64,000 nt of DNA from Agrocybe praecox (Eukaryota > Basidiomycota > Agaricomycetes > Agaricales > Agrocybaceae). The position numbers were made by a program, and so were the translations under genes. The stretch covers positions 1,922,001 to 1,986,000 of the forward strand of contig OZ024851.1 of the NCBI GenBank assembly GCA_964017145.1, written 5' to 3'. The notes below the pieces were generated by a model. The model was given only the letters and a program-made list of their open reading frames with translations. It had not been told where the DNA came from and searched no databases. Of this stretch, positions 11,722-23,399 are shown piece by piece; position 1 is the stretch's first letter; each line of letters begins with the position of its first letter.

Positions 11722-12501
11722 GGATGGATGGATGGATGTGTGTGTTAAGGAATGAGGGGCGTGTATCTTGGACTCAGAGTGCTTTTAAACCTGAGGCCTG
11801 AGGCATATTTAGCCGATCCAGGCGGTAGTACCTCTCATATGATCATGGAAGATAAGTTAATGTGCACACGAACGTCTACAGATGAGTGAGAAGCCCCTTT
11901 GTATCTATACTTGGGCTCTTTTACAACACGACTTGCGTGGAGGTGGAGGAATTTTTCTTTTAAGAGTCTCTATTTCCACGTCAATCGTGCACAATAAATT
12001 CTTTTTGCACATCGCTAGGCAATGTCCAAAATCACTCAGAAACTTGACGAATAAAAAATGAGTCTAGTCGGTTTTTTTAATTCTTAAAAGTGAACATGTA
12101 AGCAGTTAAATTCACTGCTGGTGTAGACCTCTTTATGCCTGAGAACACGACAATTATACACATGACATGTGTAACCTATTACCTTTTTCCCAGAGATAAT
12201 TGTGTTATTTTTGTAAGATAAAAAGATGCATTGTGTACCGGATGGTTCCGACGGCAGAGAGAATAGGTGAATACCATATGTCAGATGTCACTCAAATTGG
12301 TGCCCTAGCCCAGATGAATCCGGTTTGCTGTTGTAAAAATCTACGAGAAAAATATTGAGCCTATTTTGATACACAAATTTCAAGAAATCCAATCCCAACA
12401 AGGTTGGGGACGTAAGCCCCTATTTACGTGCTCGGGCTATACTGTGTTCTTTTCAAGATCCCAGGAGAGCTGTCAGTCCATTACACAGTACTGCTATTAT
12501 A
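11722..12501. other. Gene-free interval
   Basis: Contains the promoter side of the epoxide hydrolase and the 3' flank of the coiled-coil gene P1. AT-rich, with a TGGA tetranucleotide run (11719-11735) and no credible coding frame. Confidence 0.4.
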
Positions 12502-13385
12502 TCAGAAAGACGTACTAACGACTTTACCGTTTACGATCACGGTGCTGGTGTTGCAATTCCCAACGTTTGATATGGAGTTGCTGACGACATTGTTGCTTCC
12601 CACAATATTTACTGTTCTGGGAGAACCATGTCTTGCATTAGGCTTCGGGTGTTTGGCTCGTTTTCCGCTGGTGGAGTAATGAACAGTTTTTTTTATAAAG
12701 TGATGTCCTTGATCACTGGGCTTAGTAGAGCTGGATGTGGTAAATGTAATTCCATTTCCCCAGTTTTGAGTGGTATCTTGTATCATCGCTTCTTCCATTT
12801 GACGTTGAGCTCTTTCCATCTGGCGTTGAGCATTTCTAATCTGGCGTTGAGCAAGGGTATTTGCTTCTTTGACATCTCGGGAGATATTATCCATCGTAGC
12901 TTGAAATTCAGGCCCAGGAGGACTGTCAGGAGTAAAATGATAATGCCTCGAATTCGAGCTATAGTTGGTCCAAGAGGTGGTATATGTCGCGTCACCCTCT
13001 TCATCGTCCGTCGATTCCTCCGAGTCATTGGCGTCCAACTTATTCTCCTCGCTATCGATCAACGCTATTTGAACATGACGCAAATTAGTACAGCTCGAGG
13101 GTTGCAGTCAAATGCACGTGAACACTTACGCTGAGATTTTGGCACAGATGTGTTGGCAGCGTTTGGCTCTTTCATGTTGCTTGAACCCGAATATGGGGGT
13201 GGGGCGTCGTGATTCTCATGTTCTCTACCAATATTTACAGGGACTACTGCTACGGCAGATATCGTCATCACTGTAGGGGTTGTGTGGGACACCTCTTTGT
13301 TTCCCCAGGAGAATGGAAACTTGAACCACGGGTCTCTGGGTGTGTTGAACCCAAAGCGAGTGCGCATATCGTTTAGAAGAGACAT
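12502..13385 (-). CDS. Coiled-coil protein with Asn/Val-rich C-terminal motif (P1)
   Basis: Two exons, about 285 residues. Exon 1 (from ATG 13383-13385) encodes MSLLNDMRTRFGF and a low-complexity APPPYSG stretch. The intron runs from gtaagtg near 13130 to an ag near 13075. Exon 2 has an acidic linker (DSEESTDDEEG), then a predicted coiled coil of repeated R-N-A-Q-R-Q-M and R-A-Q-R-Q-M-E units (about residues 170-200). It ends with TVNIVGSNNVVSNSI followed by SNVGNCNTSTVIVNG. The tail alternates Asn/Ser with Val/Ile, like short fungal amyloid signalling motifs. I know no named family. Proteins at 23.4, 25.1 and 36.8 kb share the texture. A TATA element lies 60 bases upstream. No transmembrane helix is seen. 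Confidence 0.6.
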
Positions 13386-13443
13386 TGCTTATGGGTCGAT
13401 GGGGTGCGGAAGAAATTAAAATGGAGGGTCAGTGGACGGGGAG

Positions 13444-13451
13444 TTTATATA
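13444..13451 (-). promoter_or_regulatory. TATA element of P1
   Basis: On the minus strand this reads tatataaa, about 60 bases before the P1 start codon, a sensible distance for a fungal core promoter. Confidence 0.4.
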
Positions 13452-13893
13452 CCAACTAGCCACTGGCTATGATTCATTAATACAATACCGGAAATACAAG
13501 TACAAGCTATGCGTGTATGTGGAGGCGGTGTTTAAATTCTATTAATAGATTACAAGGAATATAATAACGAATGCATAGCATGAGAAAAATGACAACAATT
13601 AACATCTGTGACATTCAAAAAGTATATCTGTAGGCACCGAAAGCATTAATTCTTACAAGAACCTATTGTGTATGTAGCATTCTTCGAGGCTAACCGTGGG
13701 TGGTGTCGGGTCACAACTGACCTTAGTAGGTGCCAGTAGTTGGCACCACTGCCTAGCTACTAAAGATCGTGCCGTCAATGCCGATGTTTGGACATGATTG
13801 ATTCTTGGCTATTTTACGTATTCGAAACAAACCTTTTGTAGAAACGTTCCTCGGATCACTGGCAGCTAACCGCGAGCCTTCAAGAATCTTTCA

Positions 13894-15969
13894 TCATAAT
13901 GATTGGTTCGGAACTATATCAAAGAATGATGAAGTCCCCGCTGCAAAGACCTGCATCGCAGGATCAGCAACTTCGCCTGAGAGAGTGCACAAGGTAGTGA
14001 ACCTTTCGTGCCTGATTTATCCATACTGCACGCTCCTTAAGGGCCCTGCATGAGTATGAAAGAGACTCACCCTCCTGCCGAGTTACCGCGAATTACTACA
14101 CGGTCTGAGTCTATGAGAGAGTACTTGAACGACACAAGCTCTTTGACTATATAAACACAATCTTCAACGTCCATGATACGCCATTTCCCTTGAAGTCGTT
14201 TCCTACATGCAACGGAAAATCGTTAAGACTAGCTAACGAACTGTCTACGATCCCACTCACCTGTATCTCTTCTCGTAGCTGGAGGACTCGTGGTATGGCA
14301 GTACGTCAATCCTTTGGAAATAGCTTAAGTTGTTCGTCACCAATATTTACGCAAATATTTCCCTTACCACGCCTTACCTCGACTTGTAAAGTACTGCTTC
14401 ATCATGCTCAGCCTTCTAGAAGCAGTAAATGCTGGCCCCCCATGAACGCTAACTGTGGTACACGGTCTCTTAATGCTTGGTCCTTGGTATTCTGAATTCT
14501 GAGGAGGGAAAAAGAGAGCGCGAACCGCTCTCGATTATAAAGATGTTGGATGGGCGTCCACTGAGATGTATCTAAGGATAGCAATATAGTTGTAAACACC
14601 CGAGGAGTCTCTGATCCTTTATCGTCTACTGTTGCACATTCTTCAGCTACGAAAAAGGAGGGTTAGAAAGTAAAATATATCACATCCTTTTCCGAATGAT
14701 CTGTTGCGCTCAAAGTGCCACACTTCGTTCGCCGATTGATCGCAGGCCCAAGATGTTGACATATGGGCATTCTACCTCGAAATACTCTCCTTCGACAGTG
14801 ACCACGTATAGGACATGACTGCCATCTTTTGTAGCTCGAGCGCATAACGCTGAATTTATGTTGAGACTGGCCAAATTGGACACTCCAAGCCATCATGACG
14901 GGTCGGCAAAATCTTGCTCGAATTCCCTTTGTAACAAGGCTCGACTCAAATGACTGAGCGTGCCTCTGATCCGCCCAGTTTCTCCATGGTGGGGATTCAT
15001 GGGTTGTAATACCCAAATATGCCATTCAAGTAGACCGAAGAGTTGTTGCTTATCCATGTGAGTTGCACGGCGCTAACAGCTCCAGGTTTGCCTGCGAGGC
15101 GGGTGATCGGGAGTACTTGGGGACGCAATAGTAATCTGGTCCGTTGTAGTGTCGACCTGCCACAATCACCTGACATTTGTGATACGATAAAGGGGTAAAT
15201 AGAGTACGTTCTAAATCAATTTGGGGTAAATACCTATCCCAAGCCATATCTGGAAGAACCCATTGACACCACGCCAGAATGCTCCCATCCGCATTGAAAC
15301 GCTTGTTCGAATACAAGTCCGCACCTGATACAAGGTTGGATACAAAAGCGTGTCTATCATGGCGTCGATTCTAGTATCAACGACGGCAAGTGCAGTTACG
15401 CCATCAGTAGGGGCATTTGGGGTACTATGATCTTCCAATATGCAAGCCATCAAGCGGTTGAGAAGGATGCACGAAGTCCCCAAAACGACAATGAGGATCA
15501 AACGTTACTTGTTCGGGGCTTCTCCGAATTGCACTGTCTGCCTGTAGACCTGCCCATCATCGAAGTTGGAAAGAATGAGGATGCCATCATGCATAACTGT
15601 GAAAAGACGCACGTCAGTAATCATAGGGGTAATATACAACTCCAATACACTCTTATCTGCTGAGGTACCACCATATTCCTGGACCCGTGTTCTGGCATTC
15701 CATTGCAGTCCATACCCGTCAACGCCAATTTCTATCTTCACGACTACATTTTATGTGCGGGTTGAGTCTATGCTTTATACAGTAAAAGATACCGAGTCAA
15801 CTAGGAAATCATCTTTCCATACGGACTGCAGAGATGAATCACGGACCACTGGCAGTACAGCAATCGAGCATCAAAATATCACATAAACATTTTCAGCGAT
15901 TGCTTTAGCATCGATCAGGGACCTCCAGGTACCATATGAAGAGGTACTTGGCAGTGCTGTGGCATGCAT
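13894..15969 (-). pseudogene. S9-family serine peptidase, copy 2, decayed and truncated
   Basis: A paralogue of the copy at 2.6-5.0 kb, in the same orientation. It starts MHATALPSTSSYGTW (ATG 15967-15969) and preserves NARTRVQEYGGTSA, ILILSNFDDGQVY, ACILEDHS, LYSNKRFNADGSILAW, VSVHGGPAFTAS and the nucleophile elbow RGNSAGG (near 14080). The frame is broken at least twice: between FGDFVHPSQPL and MACILEDHS (about 15430-15450), and between AVVDTRIDAM and LVSGADLYS (about 15330-15360). The reading ends soon after FAAGTSSF, so the strand with the catalytic aspartate and histidine is missing entirely. The intron after the elbow does keep a usable acceptor, unlike copy 1. The gene cannot make an active enzyme. 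Confidence 0.7.
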
Positions 15970-17083
15970 GTCGAGGAAGGGCAAAACGATTACTGAAGTC
16001 GTATGAAAGCACTGAACCGACATGACCTGGCAATGAGGATCACTTGCTTTCAGGATATTACAACGTAGCCCGAGAAATGCAGCTCATTAATAAGCGCCAA
16101 GTTGAGCAAAGTTCATTAATTTGATGTATGCAATGTACATCTAACGCAGGTCCTCAGAATGCGATCAGGAACCCGCTGAGAATATATGATCTATTATTAT
16201 TTTTTAATCGTTTGAAAATAGGTCAGACAAAATGTCGAGGATAAACCCCAATGAAAAGGATGAGCCTGGCATTATTCAAGAAAATGTGACGCGGTATAGA
16301 GTTTAATCTGTTTGTAATCGAGAGAAAGGTGCCGTCGACCTTTTCTTCGATATCAATAAGTAAAAATTAGTTCTATAATAGCCGTGAGCTAACGTTACTC
16401 TCGATGCACAGAAAATCAATTAAGCAAAGACTAGGCTACTATACGCACCCTAGGTTCAATGTCAGGACCTTCCAAGCGCTCTTCGCGAGGCAATGCAATG
16501 ATATGTAACTTTGCACTGCATTGGAGGATATAGTAAGCTAATAATAGCTGTCCGGCGCACTGCCGCCAACTAAAACTTGACGCGCTCCTAAGCCCGTCAC
16601 CGAGTTACACAGCTTGTACACTCCGCTGGACAAGTTAGAATCATACGGAGGATCATGATTCTTGGCAGGTGTATAGCATCACCCGTCAAAAGTATATATA
16701 ATCTCCACCCATATGAAGAATTTCGATAAGCACTGCTGATTGTGCAAAACAACAAGACAGTTACTTGGCGCACCGTGAACAGTTTTAAGACCTCTTCCTT
16801 CAACAAAAGACACTTCGAGGCGTTTCTGGGTCGAATGAAAGTTGTTGGCATGGAATACGTCAAAAAAAAAATAAGTTGGGTCCCACTTCAGAATACTGTT
16901 GGATCGAATGTCGTCAAGCGTATAATTCGTATGGTATTGACGTCTTCAGGATGTTTCTGGCAGGCTTCAGTAGGTAGCGTAAATCTGGTAGGAAGAAGGT
17001 CGGACGAGAAGTCATGCATCATGTGTGATCCTTACTTCCATTCGCCGAAATAAATTAAGGAGGAACTATAAAACAAACAATCG
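15970..17083. other. Gene-free interval, about 1.1 kb
   Basis: Open frames at 16597-16863 (minus) and 16742-17053 (plus) overlap each other and show no domain or splice pattern. A TATA-like gtatatataa lies near 16690 without a following gene that I can support. Confidence 0.4.
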
Positions 17084-17668
17084 CTATCTGCGTCCTTTTC
17101 TCCTCTTAGTGGGCTTGGTTATGGATTCAGGGAGCCACTCGTTTGCACTGCTGTCATCTTCTTTATCGTTGGATGAGTTCGCATCGACCAGATGCCTGTC
17201 GTCCCTTTCCTCAATTACGCCTCTCGGTAGCCCGCCCGCAAAAGCGCCTGGCGAAGGAGAGGTGGATGTTTTCTTCTCCTTTGCTTCCTTTTCATCTAAT
17301 GCGCGTGATGCTGCTTCAATTTCCGCTGGACTGACGTTCTCTCCTCGCCTGATTCGAGCGGCGATTTCGGGAGTGACTCGGACGCGGCCAACGTTCGTCT
17401 GGAAGCCAGGGGCTATCGGTTGCGCATCATTAGTATCTAGGTAATTAGGCAGAAATATACCACACGCCTCCTTTGCCTATGCCATATAACCTTAAGCGCC
17501 TCGCAATATACCACTTGCGAATGTAATATGCCGAAATAAGGAAGACAGGTGGCAAGCTGTAAGATATTATCAGTTGAAGTTAAAAACGTGTATAAGCTTT
17601 AGAGCTTACGTAACCCATAGCAACGACGGGTAATCATCGGTGCTCGCAGACGATGAAGAAGAAGACAT
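17084..17668 (-). CDS. Small single-pass membrane protein with acidic/basic cytosolic tail
   Basis: Three exons give about 160 residues. The N-terminus is Ser-rich (MSSSSSSASTDDYPSLLW), followed by one helix (LPPVFLISAYYI) and a basic stretch (RKWYIARRLRLYGIGKGG). An intron of about 67 bases (17408-17474) with a ctaat branch-like site joins GG to TNVGRVRVTPEIAARIRRG, and ENVSPAEIEAASRAL follows. The tail is charged and ends TKRRKGRR. Close relatives are common in basidiomycetes but have no assigned function that I know. ATG 17666-17668, stop 17084-17086. It is divergent from the FIST gene with only 168 bases between start codons, so a shared promoter is likely. Confidence 0.6.
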
Positions 17669-17836
17669 TTCAGGGAATTGGCTTGCGCGCCAATGGTCGT
17701 GACGGTGAAGGAGAAAAGAAGCGACTCGAAATGGACGCAGCCATCCCGCTAACCTCGGTCCGGGTCAATTTACACGAGCACGTGATAATGCGTATGTAAT
17801 TGCATCCGGATTGGGCAATGGCGCAAACGCGTTTCG

Positions 17837-19442
17837 ATGGCTCAAAGAATGCTTCCTCTTCACCTTTCCACCATCATCGCACGGACGCCGTCCAGCTTGC
17901 TAGGTCACATAACGTCCTTATCCTCAAAATATGGTGGCAAGGGACATACAATACTCTTTGCACTGTCTAGCAATTTTCCAGAGTCGAGTGATTTGCAGGT
18001 TGCTGTGGACACCTTAACACGGTTCAACACAAACGCTGGCGAACGTCGTGGTCGCGTTCTTGGATGTTTAGCAGATAGTTTTGCGTCTACGAAACTTGCG
18101 GGACAAAAATTAGACCCGAATGCGGTTTCTTGCTCAATCGGGGTCTTTAAATCGGAATCCTGCGTGCCTTTCCACTCCACGCTCTTAGGACGCGAACAGC
18201 CTCAGGTAGGTCGCTGGCACTCGTTTAGAAAAAAGGCGGGAGAAGGATCTCTTGATGCTAGTGGTAGCGAGACGGAGCAGGGCTGGGAGCCAGATTGGGA
18301 AGAGGTGGGCGCTGCGACAAAGACAAACGGCGCCGATGGAAAAGTTGACTGGGAAAACATTTGGAGGCAATCTTCTTCCAATAACTCTTCTTCTTCTTCC
18401 ATCTCTCTCCTACCTAAAGAATTGCAAAACATTAAGTGAGTTTTTCCTGCACAAACCCTGCTGGATTCATTCATTTATTATTGCAGACTTTCACAAGTCC
18501 GAAATCTCTTCTCATTTTCCTCCCCAAATCCCGATACCTTCACAAACGTTATGGCGGATACCATCCCAGGAGCTTTCTCCTCGACCCTAATAGCTTCTCC
18601 TACACATTTTGTTACTGGACGAGCGGTGACTTTATTTTTGGATGGAAAAATACTAGGTGAAGGCGCGGTAGGAATCGCATTCTTGAACGAAAGTGGGAAT
18701 ACTTCATGTCAAACCGAGTTTCTGGGAGTGAACAAACTTTCTGGACCAATGACGGTGACTAGGTTCGTTCAAGATCCTCACATTTTTCTTCGCCTTACTC
18801 AACTTCGAAAATATTATTAGTCGCGAAGGCAATATGATAAACGAACTAAACTCGTCCAACCCAACACGCCTTCTTATCGCCGCTCTCGAAGATGCTGGAT
18901 TATCTCCATCTTCTTCTTCCCCAATGACTTCATTCAAAGATGACGAACTGTTTGCTTTGGGTGTTTTGTCGCCCGATGGCCAGGTAGGCGTATTTTTCTT
19001 ATTATGCCACATGAAATCTTTTTAATCGTTCCAAAACTAGATTTCCAGAACGTACAGGATTACCGCAGGCGACCCATCTTCTAGAGGAGGCAGCATCTCC
19101 CTCGATGCGCCTACTGCGCCTGACGTAGGAAGTGTCGTTGAAGTGCGTATTTGCCCTCAGCATTCTAATTATGTTACTTACCTATTATAGTTCCTGAATT
19201 TCCCTGCGGCTTCTTCCATCGAAGTCTCGAGCTCATCGGATACGCCGACTATTGCGTTTCTCGCTACATCGGAACCTACGAGTTCCTCATTTCATGAAAC
19301 AAGTGAATTAACGTCCTCAAAGGATGCCGTTGTGCTCGAGAACATATTCCTCGTTCCATCGACACAGGGTTTTATCTCCTCTCAAGGGTCTCCGCCTTGG
19401 ACGTGTTCTCTCCCTGGTGGCGTAATAAAAGTGCGGTGGTGA
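17837..19442 (+). CDS. FIST-domain protein
   Basis: About six exons, roughly 440 residues. It starts MAQRMLPLHLSTIIARTPSS (ATG 17837). The first exon carries the pattern typical of fungal FIST proteins: SIGVFKSESCVPFHST, then GREQPQVGRWHSFRK and VDWENIWRQ. Later exons hold FVTGRAVTLFLDGK and GAVGIAFLNES, then a C-terminal part with TRLLIAALEDAG, RTYRITAGDPSRG-like and the end GGVIKVRW (stop 19440-19442). FIST domains are predicted small-ligand sensors in bacteria; in fungi the role is unknown. No transmembrane segment or signal peptide is seen, so it is likely cytosolic. The assignment rests on recalled family patterns rather than a search. Confidence 0.6.
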
Positions 19443-19790
19443 AGACCTCGTATGACTACGATGGTTTGTTAAAAGAAATCTTCAACACTCGTATCATCAT
19501 TTTGCGTCGAATTTCTGTGGGACCGTGCTATGACTTCAACTTCACCGTGCCCCTCCATTCCTTGGCCTGTGATTCTCTATCATCACTTGGCATTGAGGTA
19601 GAGTAAGGAGGCAAGTTAGAAAATAGACGGCTGACGTTTCGACAACTTACCATCTATTTCGTTCACTTTTGAGCGTTTCAACATCAGTTTTTCTAAAATT
19701 AGATGGGAGGGGGGGCAACTTTGTACTTTCTGGGACGGACCGGCAGACCTTAGATAACGCTCGCTAGTAATCTTTAGACAGGAAATGTAT

Positions 19791-20964
19791 TTAAAGGTGT
19801 TCCTTCAACCAGCCAACAGCAGCCTTGAAGGCACCCTCCTTCCCAGCCTTCACCTTGGGATCCGACATATCGCCACGAACAGCGAACCCATGTGTACATC
19901 CATCGAAGAACTCCCTCCTATATCCAGGCTTGAACTTGCCCCCACCGAAGAGCTCATCTGCCTTTTCGCACGCCTCGTGTGGGAACGGAGGGTCAATACT
20001 GCATGAGTTGATGAGCAGTGGGGAATGCGCTTTCGTAAAATATGTCTTTGGGGGATTGAATAAATATATATATCTATATTATCTGGACTTTTGAATGCTC
20101 ACCTCCAGATCCTCTGGGACCTTGAGAAGAGATGGATGGGATATTACGGATGCGTGTATGACGTTATCAAATGCGAGGTCGAAGACGTATCGGCCTTGTA
20201 AAAAGTCGTCATCAATACTAACTCCGGAAGGAACCCATCCGGTACCTTGAGCCAAAAAAATTAATCTCACCACCAAAGCAGTATCCAGTCGCTCCAAAGA
20301 CTGTAACACCCTGCTCTTTCAAGGCCCCAATAACACTATTGAGCAATGGTCTAGTTACATCTTCTCCGTGATGTGTTAACCATTCGGTAACGTCAAAAGT
20401 GCCCGAGTTGAATGCATCGTGTGGGACAGGATCATTGTTTAGATAGTCTGGTGCGTAGACCTGCGATTCCCAGGAAGAATTTCTTTGTTAGAAGACGAGG
20501 CGATGCTGAATGAGAAATTTTCAGACTGACCATAAACCCGTTCGCGGCAAAATCATCAGCGAGTAACTGCAAGGGACGAATAAGGCTCGGAGATCATTCT
20601 CCTCTACGTCAAAAACGAATTCAATGGATGACCTACCTGTGCATTAATATGTTCAGGACCAAAAATGTCTGCGAGATATAGGACCGCTTTATTCTTGAGG
20701 TAGTCATTCGTAGGTATAGAAACATAGGTCTTTACACCCCCAATAACTTGGAATTCACCTGTTATACGGCGCGCAAACATTCATGAGCAAAAATCGACTC
20801 TGCGCGATAAAGATATAATTATATATAAACACTGAAGTACTCACCCTTAGGAGTACCTTCGTGGGTGACGCCTATCAGAGAGAGATTTCATATCCATCAT
20901 CAATCGAATCCCACAATTGAACCAAGGACAACATACCTTTGAGACAATGTTCGCAAAAGCTCAT
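19791..20964 (-). CDS. Dienelactone hydrolase family protein
   Basis: About six exons, roughly 250 residues. The start MSFCEHCLKG (ATG 20962-20964) and GVTHEGTPKGE are typical of fungal members. The alpha/beta hydrolase core includes AVLYLADIFGPEHINAQ, and the nucleophile cysteine lies in GATGYCFGG. A histidine in ISHPS lies in the middle, PLLINSCSIDPPFP follows, and the catalytic histidine is in FDGCTHGFAVRGD. It ends WLKEHL (stop 19791-19793). The intron after CFGG (donor gtgaga) joins correctly to RYVFDLAF. Enzymes of this family open dienelactone rings in aromatic degradation, though many fungal members have unknown substrates. A TATA element lies about 60 bases upstream. The gene appears intact. 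Confidence 0.75.
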
Positions 20965-21021
20965 GGCTTAAAAGGTGAATTGTATTCGAAGGGGATTATG
21001 ACTCACCTATAGCACTGAGAC

Positions 21022-21029
21022 CTTTTATA
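21022..21029 (-). promoter_or_regulatory. TATA element of the dienelactone hydrolase gene
   Basis: Reads tataaaag on the minus strand, about 60 bases before the ATG at 20964. The rest of the interval up to 21588 shows no gene. Confidence 0.4.
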
Positions 21030-21588
21030 CCATCAAAAGTACACGCCTCACTGGTAGAGCACATTATCAAGCAATCTGTGATAAGAGTACGTAACCCCCA
21101 GAAATTGCTTACACATCTGGGAGTAGAGTCTATACAGTGACCAAGCGGTAGGTAAATGAGTCACTAAAATAGGTTTATTGCTCTCCCCCGTCAAGCCCGA
21201 TTTGAATTTCTACACGAGACCCGACACTCGGATACGAGTCAGGGCCTTTGCGGCTTAAGAACCAATGTATCGACAAATTCAGCGCTTCATAAGCTCTTCA
21301 CATATGCCTCTTTTTGTCAATATAAGTTTTTGCAGACAGGATACGATTCCAGGTTGGGCAAATCATCAGACCCAGCGGTTAAAACATATATTTACCCGGG
21401 GTCTGCTCTATTAACAAGCAATGAAAAATACGTCCTCCTGACCACCGCTTAATTGCGCATAAAAACAGCCACTCAAGACTTCCATGCGCCAACCAAATAT
21501 AATTACTACACACATGACATTACAAGAAAAGAGTAAAAGTACAAAACAAATACAATAACTACGATGTGTATGCGTGAAAATTGTATAC

Positions 21589-22992
21589 TCAGATATGCGG
21601 GATATAAGAGGTCCATGTCACAACATTCAAAGCACCCGGGGCCAGTTGCCGAAGAGCTAACAACGACTCGAGTAAAACTAGAATGCGTGCAATCACATAA
21701 ATATCAATCAAAAGTTCAACTCGTTTGTCCTGCAAAGTCAAAATCCTTGACGAGTGGAGTAGCAGAGCGTACGAAGCGCCTGCAATCGCTGTAGCACACA
21801 CTTTCCACAGTAGTGTTTCGGTGTACGTAGGAAAGGACAGAACGCCAGCAAGCCATCCAAAGTAAAATATAGAACCGGTCATCGCTATGATGGCTAAGAT
21901 AGCTTGTGCGGTGCGTATTTCTGATGTCGTCAGTTTCTCGGATACATCGCTTGCTAGAGCATTGAACGGGGATGAATGTATTTGCCTACCCCCGGATACT
22001 AAACCGGACATCTCACGGAGATCGGCGAAAGTATTGAAAGGGGCTGTCATAAAAAACCAAGTATATATTTTTTGGGAGTTAGTATATTCTCTTATTGAGA
22101 ATGTAAAACTCACATGTATGATTTGAATATGCGTCTTCCTTGATTTTTACTTTCTGGGTATCCATTCCTTCGACGAGGTAGACCGGTACCGGGCATCGTA
22201 CATCCAAAGGCTTGTTCCACCAGAGGAAATAAAGAACGGCATTCGAAATGACCGATGATGCTGCAACGAGCTCAACTCCGGTGGACGCGTATCCGTTCCA
22301 CGCGCGAGTTATACACTGGACCAAGAGCCACACAGTTTGGAAGACGCAAAACCCCTTGAAGAGGGTGTCGCTCTTGCTCATGTCCGCTATTTCTTCCTTT
22401 GTAATGCGAGGAAATTCGATCCAGCGTTCAAGAAGTAGTTCTTGAAACCTGTTCGGTCCTAATACCTCTCTTGCGTGGTGTGTTTCGTCATAAAGCACGA
22501 AACCACCCATTTGCATGAGATGACCGTGCGCCGTAGTCCATCCTTGATCTTGTGAAGACGTTTTTGGTTAATATATGCGCATACATTTACACAAAAAGAG
22601 GATGACGAGCCTTGATACTCCTCTGCAACACTCCTAGCACCAATCCACTGCCTCAAGGCCCAAAGCATTACTATTTCCGGTGCCACAAGTGCCCATAAAA
22701 TGAGTACGAGGCGTTTGAAGGTTCCGTGTGATGAGCGCGTCTTTGCATCGCGGGCAGGAACGTCGGGGTGTATGGATATCACTGAGGATACCGCAATCGC
22801 AATAAAACAGCTCCATAAAAGTTTACTCAACGGCCTTTGGTCCAATCCTGCAGTCGCGGTTTGGCAGACCGGAAGCGCGTCGTGAATATTTGAGTGTTCA
22901 GGCATAGTACACTCCTCTTGTTGAGCTAGAGAGCCGGATAATAGTAGAAAAATGGTATAAGCAAGGATAGAACAGCGCAGAGGGTGAAACAT
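21589..22992 (-). CDS. Large multispanning membrane protein, family member D (diverged)
   Basis: Start ATG 22990-22992 (MFHPLRCSILAYTIFLLLSG, signal or first helix), stop 21589-21591, about 440 residues in three main exons. It aligns with C and E across the helix block (LLWSCFIAIAVSSVISIHPD), LVLILWALVAPEIVMLWALRQW, the loop GWTTAHGHLMQMGGFVLYD, TVWLLVQCITRAW, FLWWNKPLDV and the end WTSYIPHI. The HCAGW signature of C and E is replaced by FYFGWLAGVLSFP, and the last exon is shorter, so D is the most diverged paralogue. The exon 1/2 boundary is near 22560-22610. It lies 408 bases downstream of coiled-coil gene P2 on the same strand. Function unknown. Confidence 0.65.
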
Positions 22993-23399
22993 GGTGATAG
23001 AATGGAAGAATGTTAGGACAAGAAAGTGTACTATGAACGGTTTTGCATGCTCTTGTTTTGCCGAATATCACGTGATATGGTTATTTTCAAAGACCAAATT
23101 CGGAAGTAGCATCTGCATGGAGCAAAATCGGCATTTCGGGTTCTTGCTTTCGACGATGAAGTGATCCGTGCTGGGTGCTGGTGTTTAAGCAGCATAGAGA
23201 AACTTAAAATAAAATAAATGCTAGCAGAAAGGGAGATAAAGGTATCCGACTTTACATTGTACCAGTATGTAGCTGCAAATCGACAAGAGGCGGCGAACAG
23301 GGTTAGATGGAGATCTCTTCTAGGCGTGTACACTATACAGACCGCAAATCAGTTGAACTAGATGCCAAAGCAAATACGGAGGGAATGTGACCCAAGGAA

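Noticed and set aside
17025..17444. Plus-strand frame of 139 codons with Ser-rich sequence
   Set aside because: Antisense to the well-structured small membrane gene on the minus strand (VGRVRVTPEIAARIRRG and onward).
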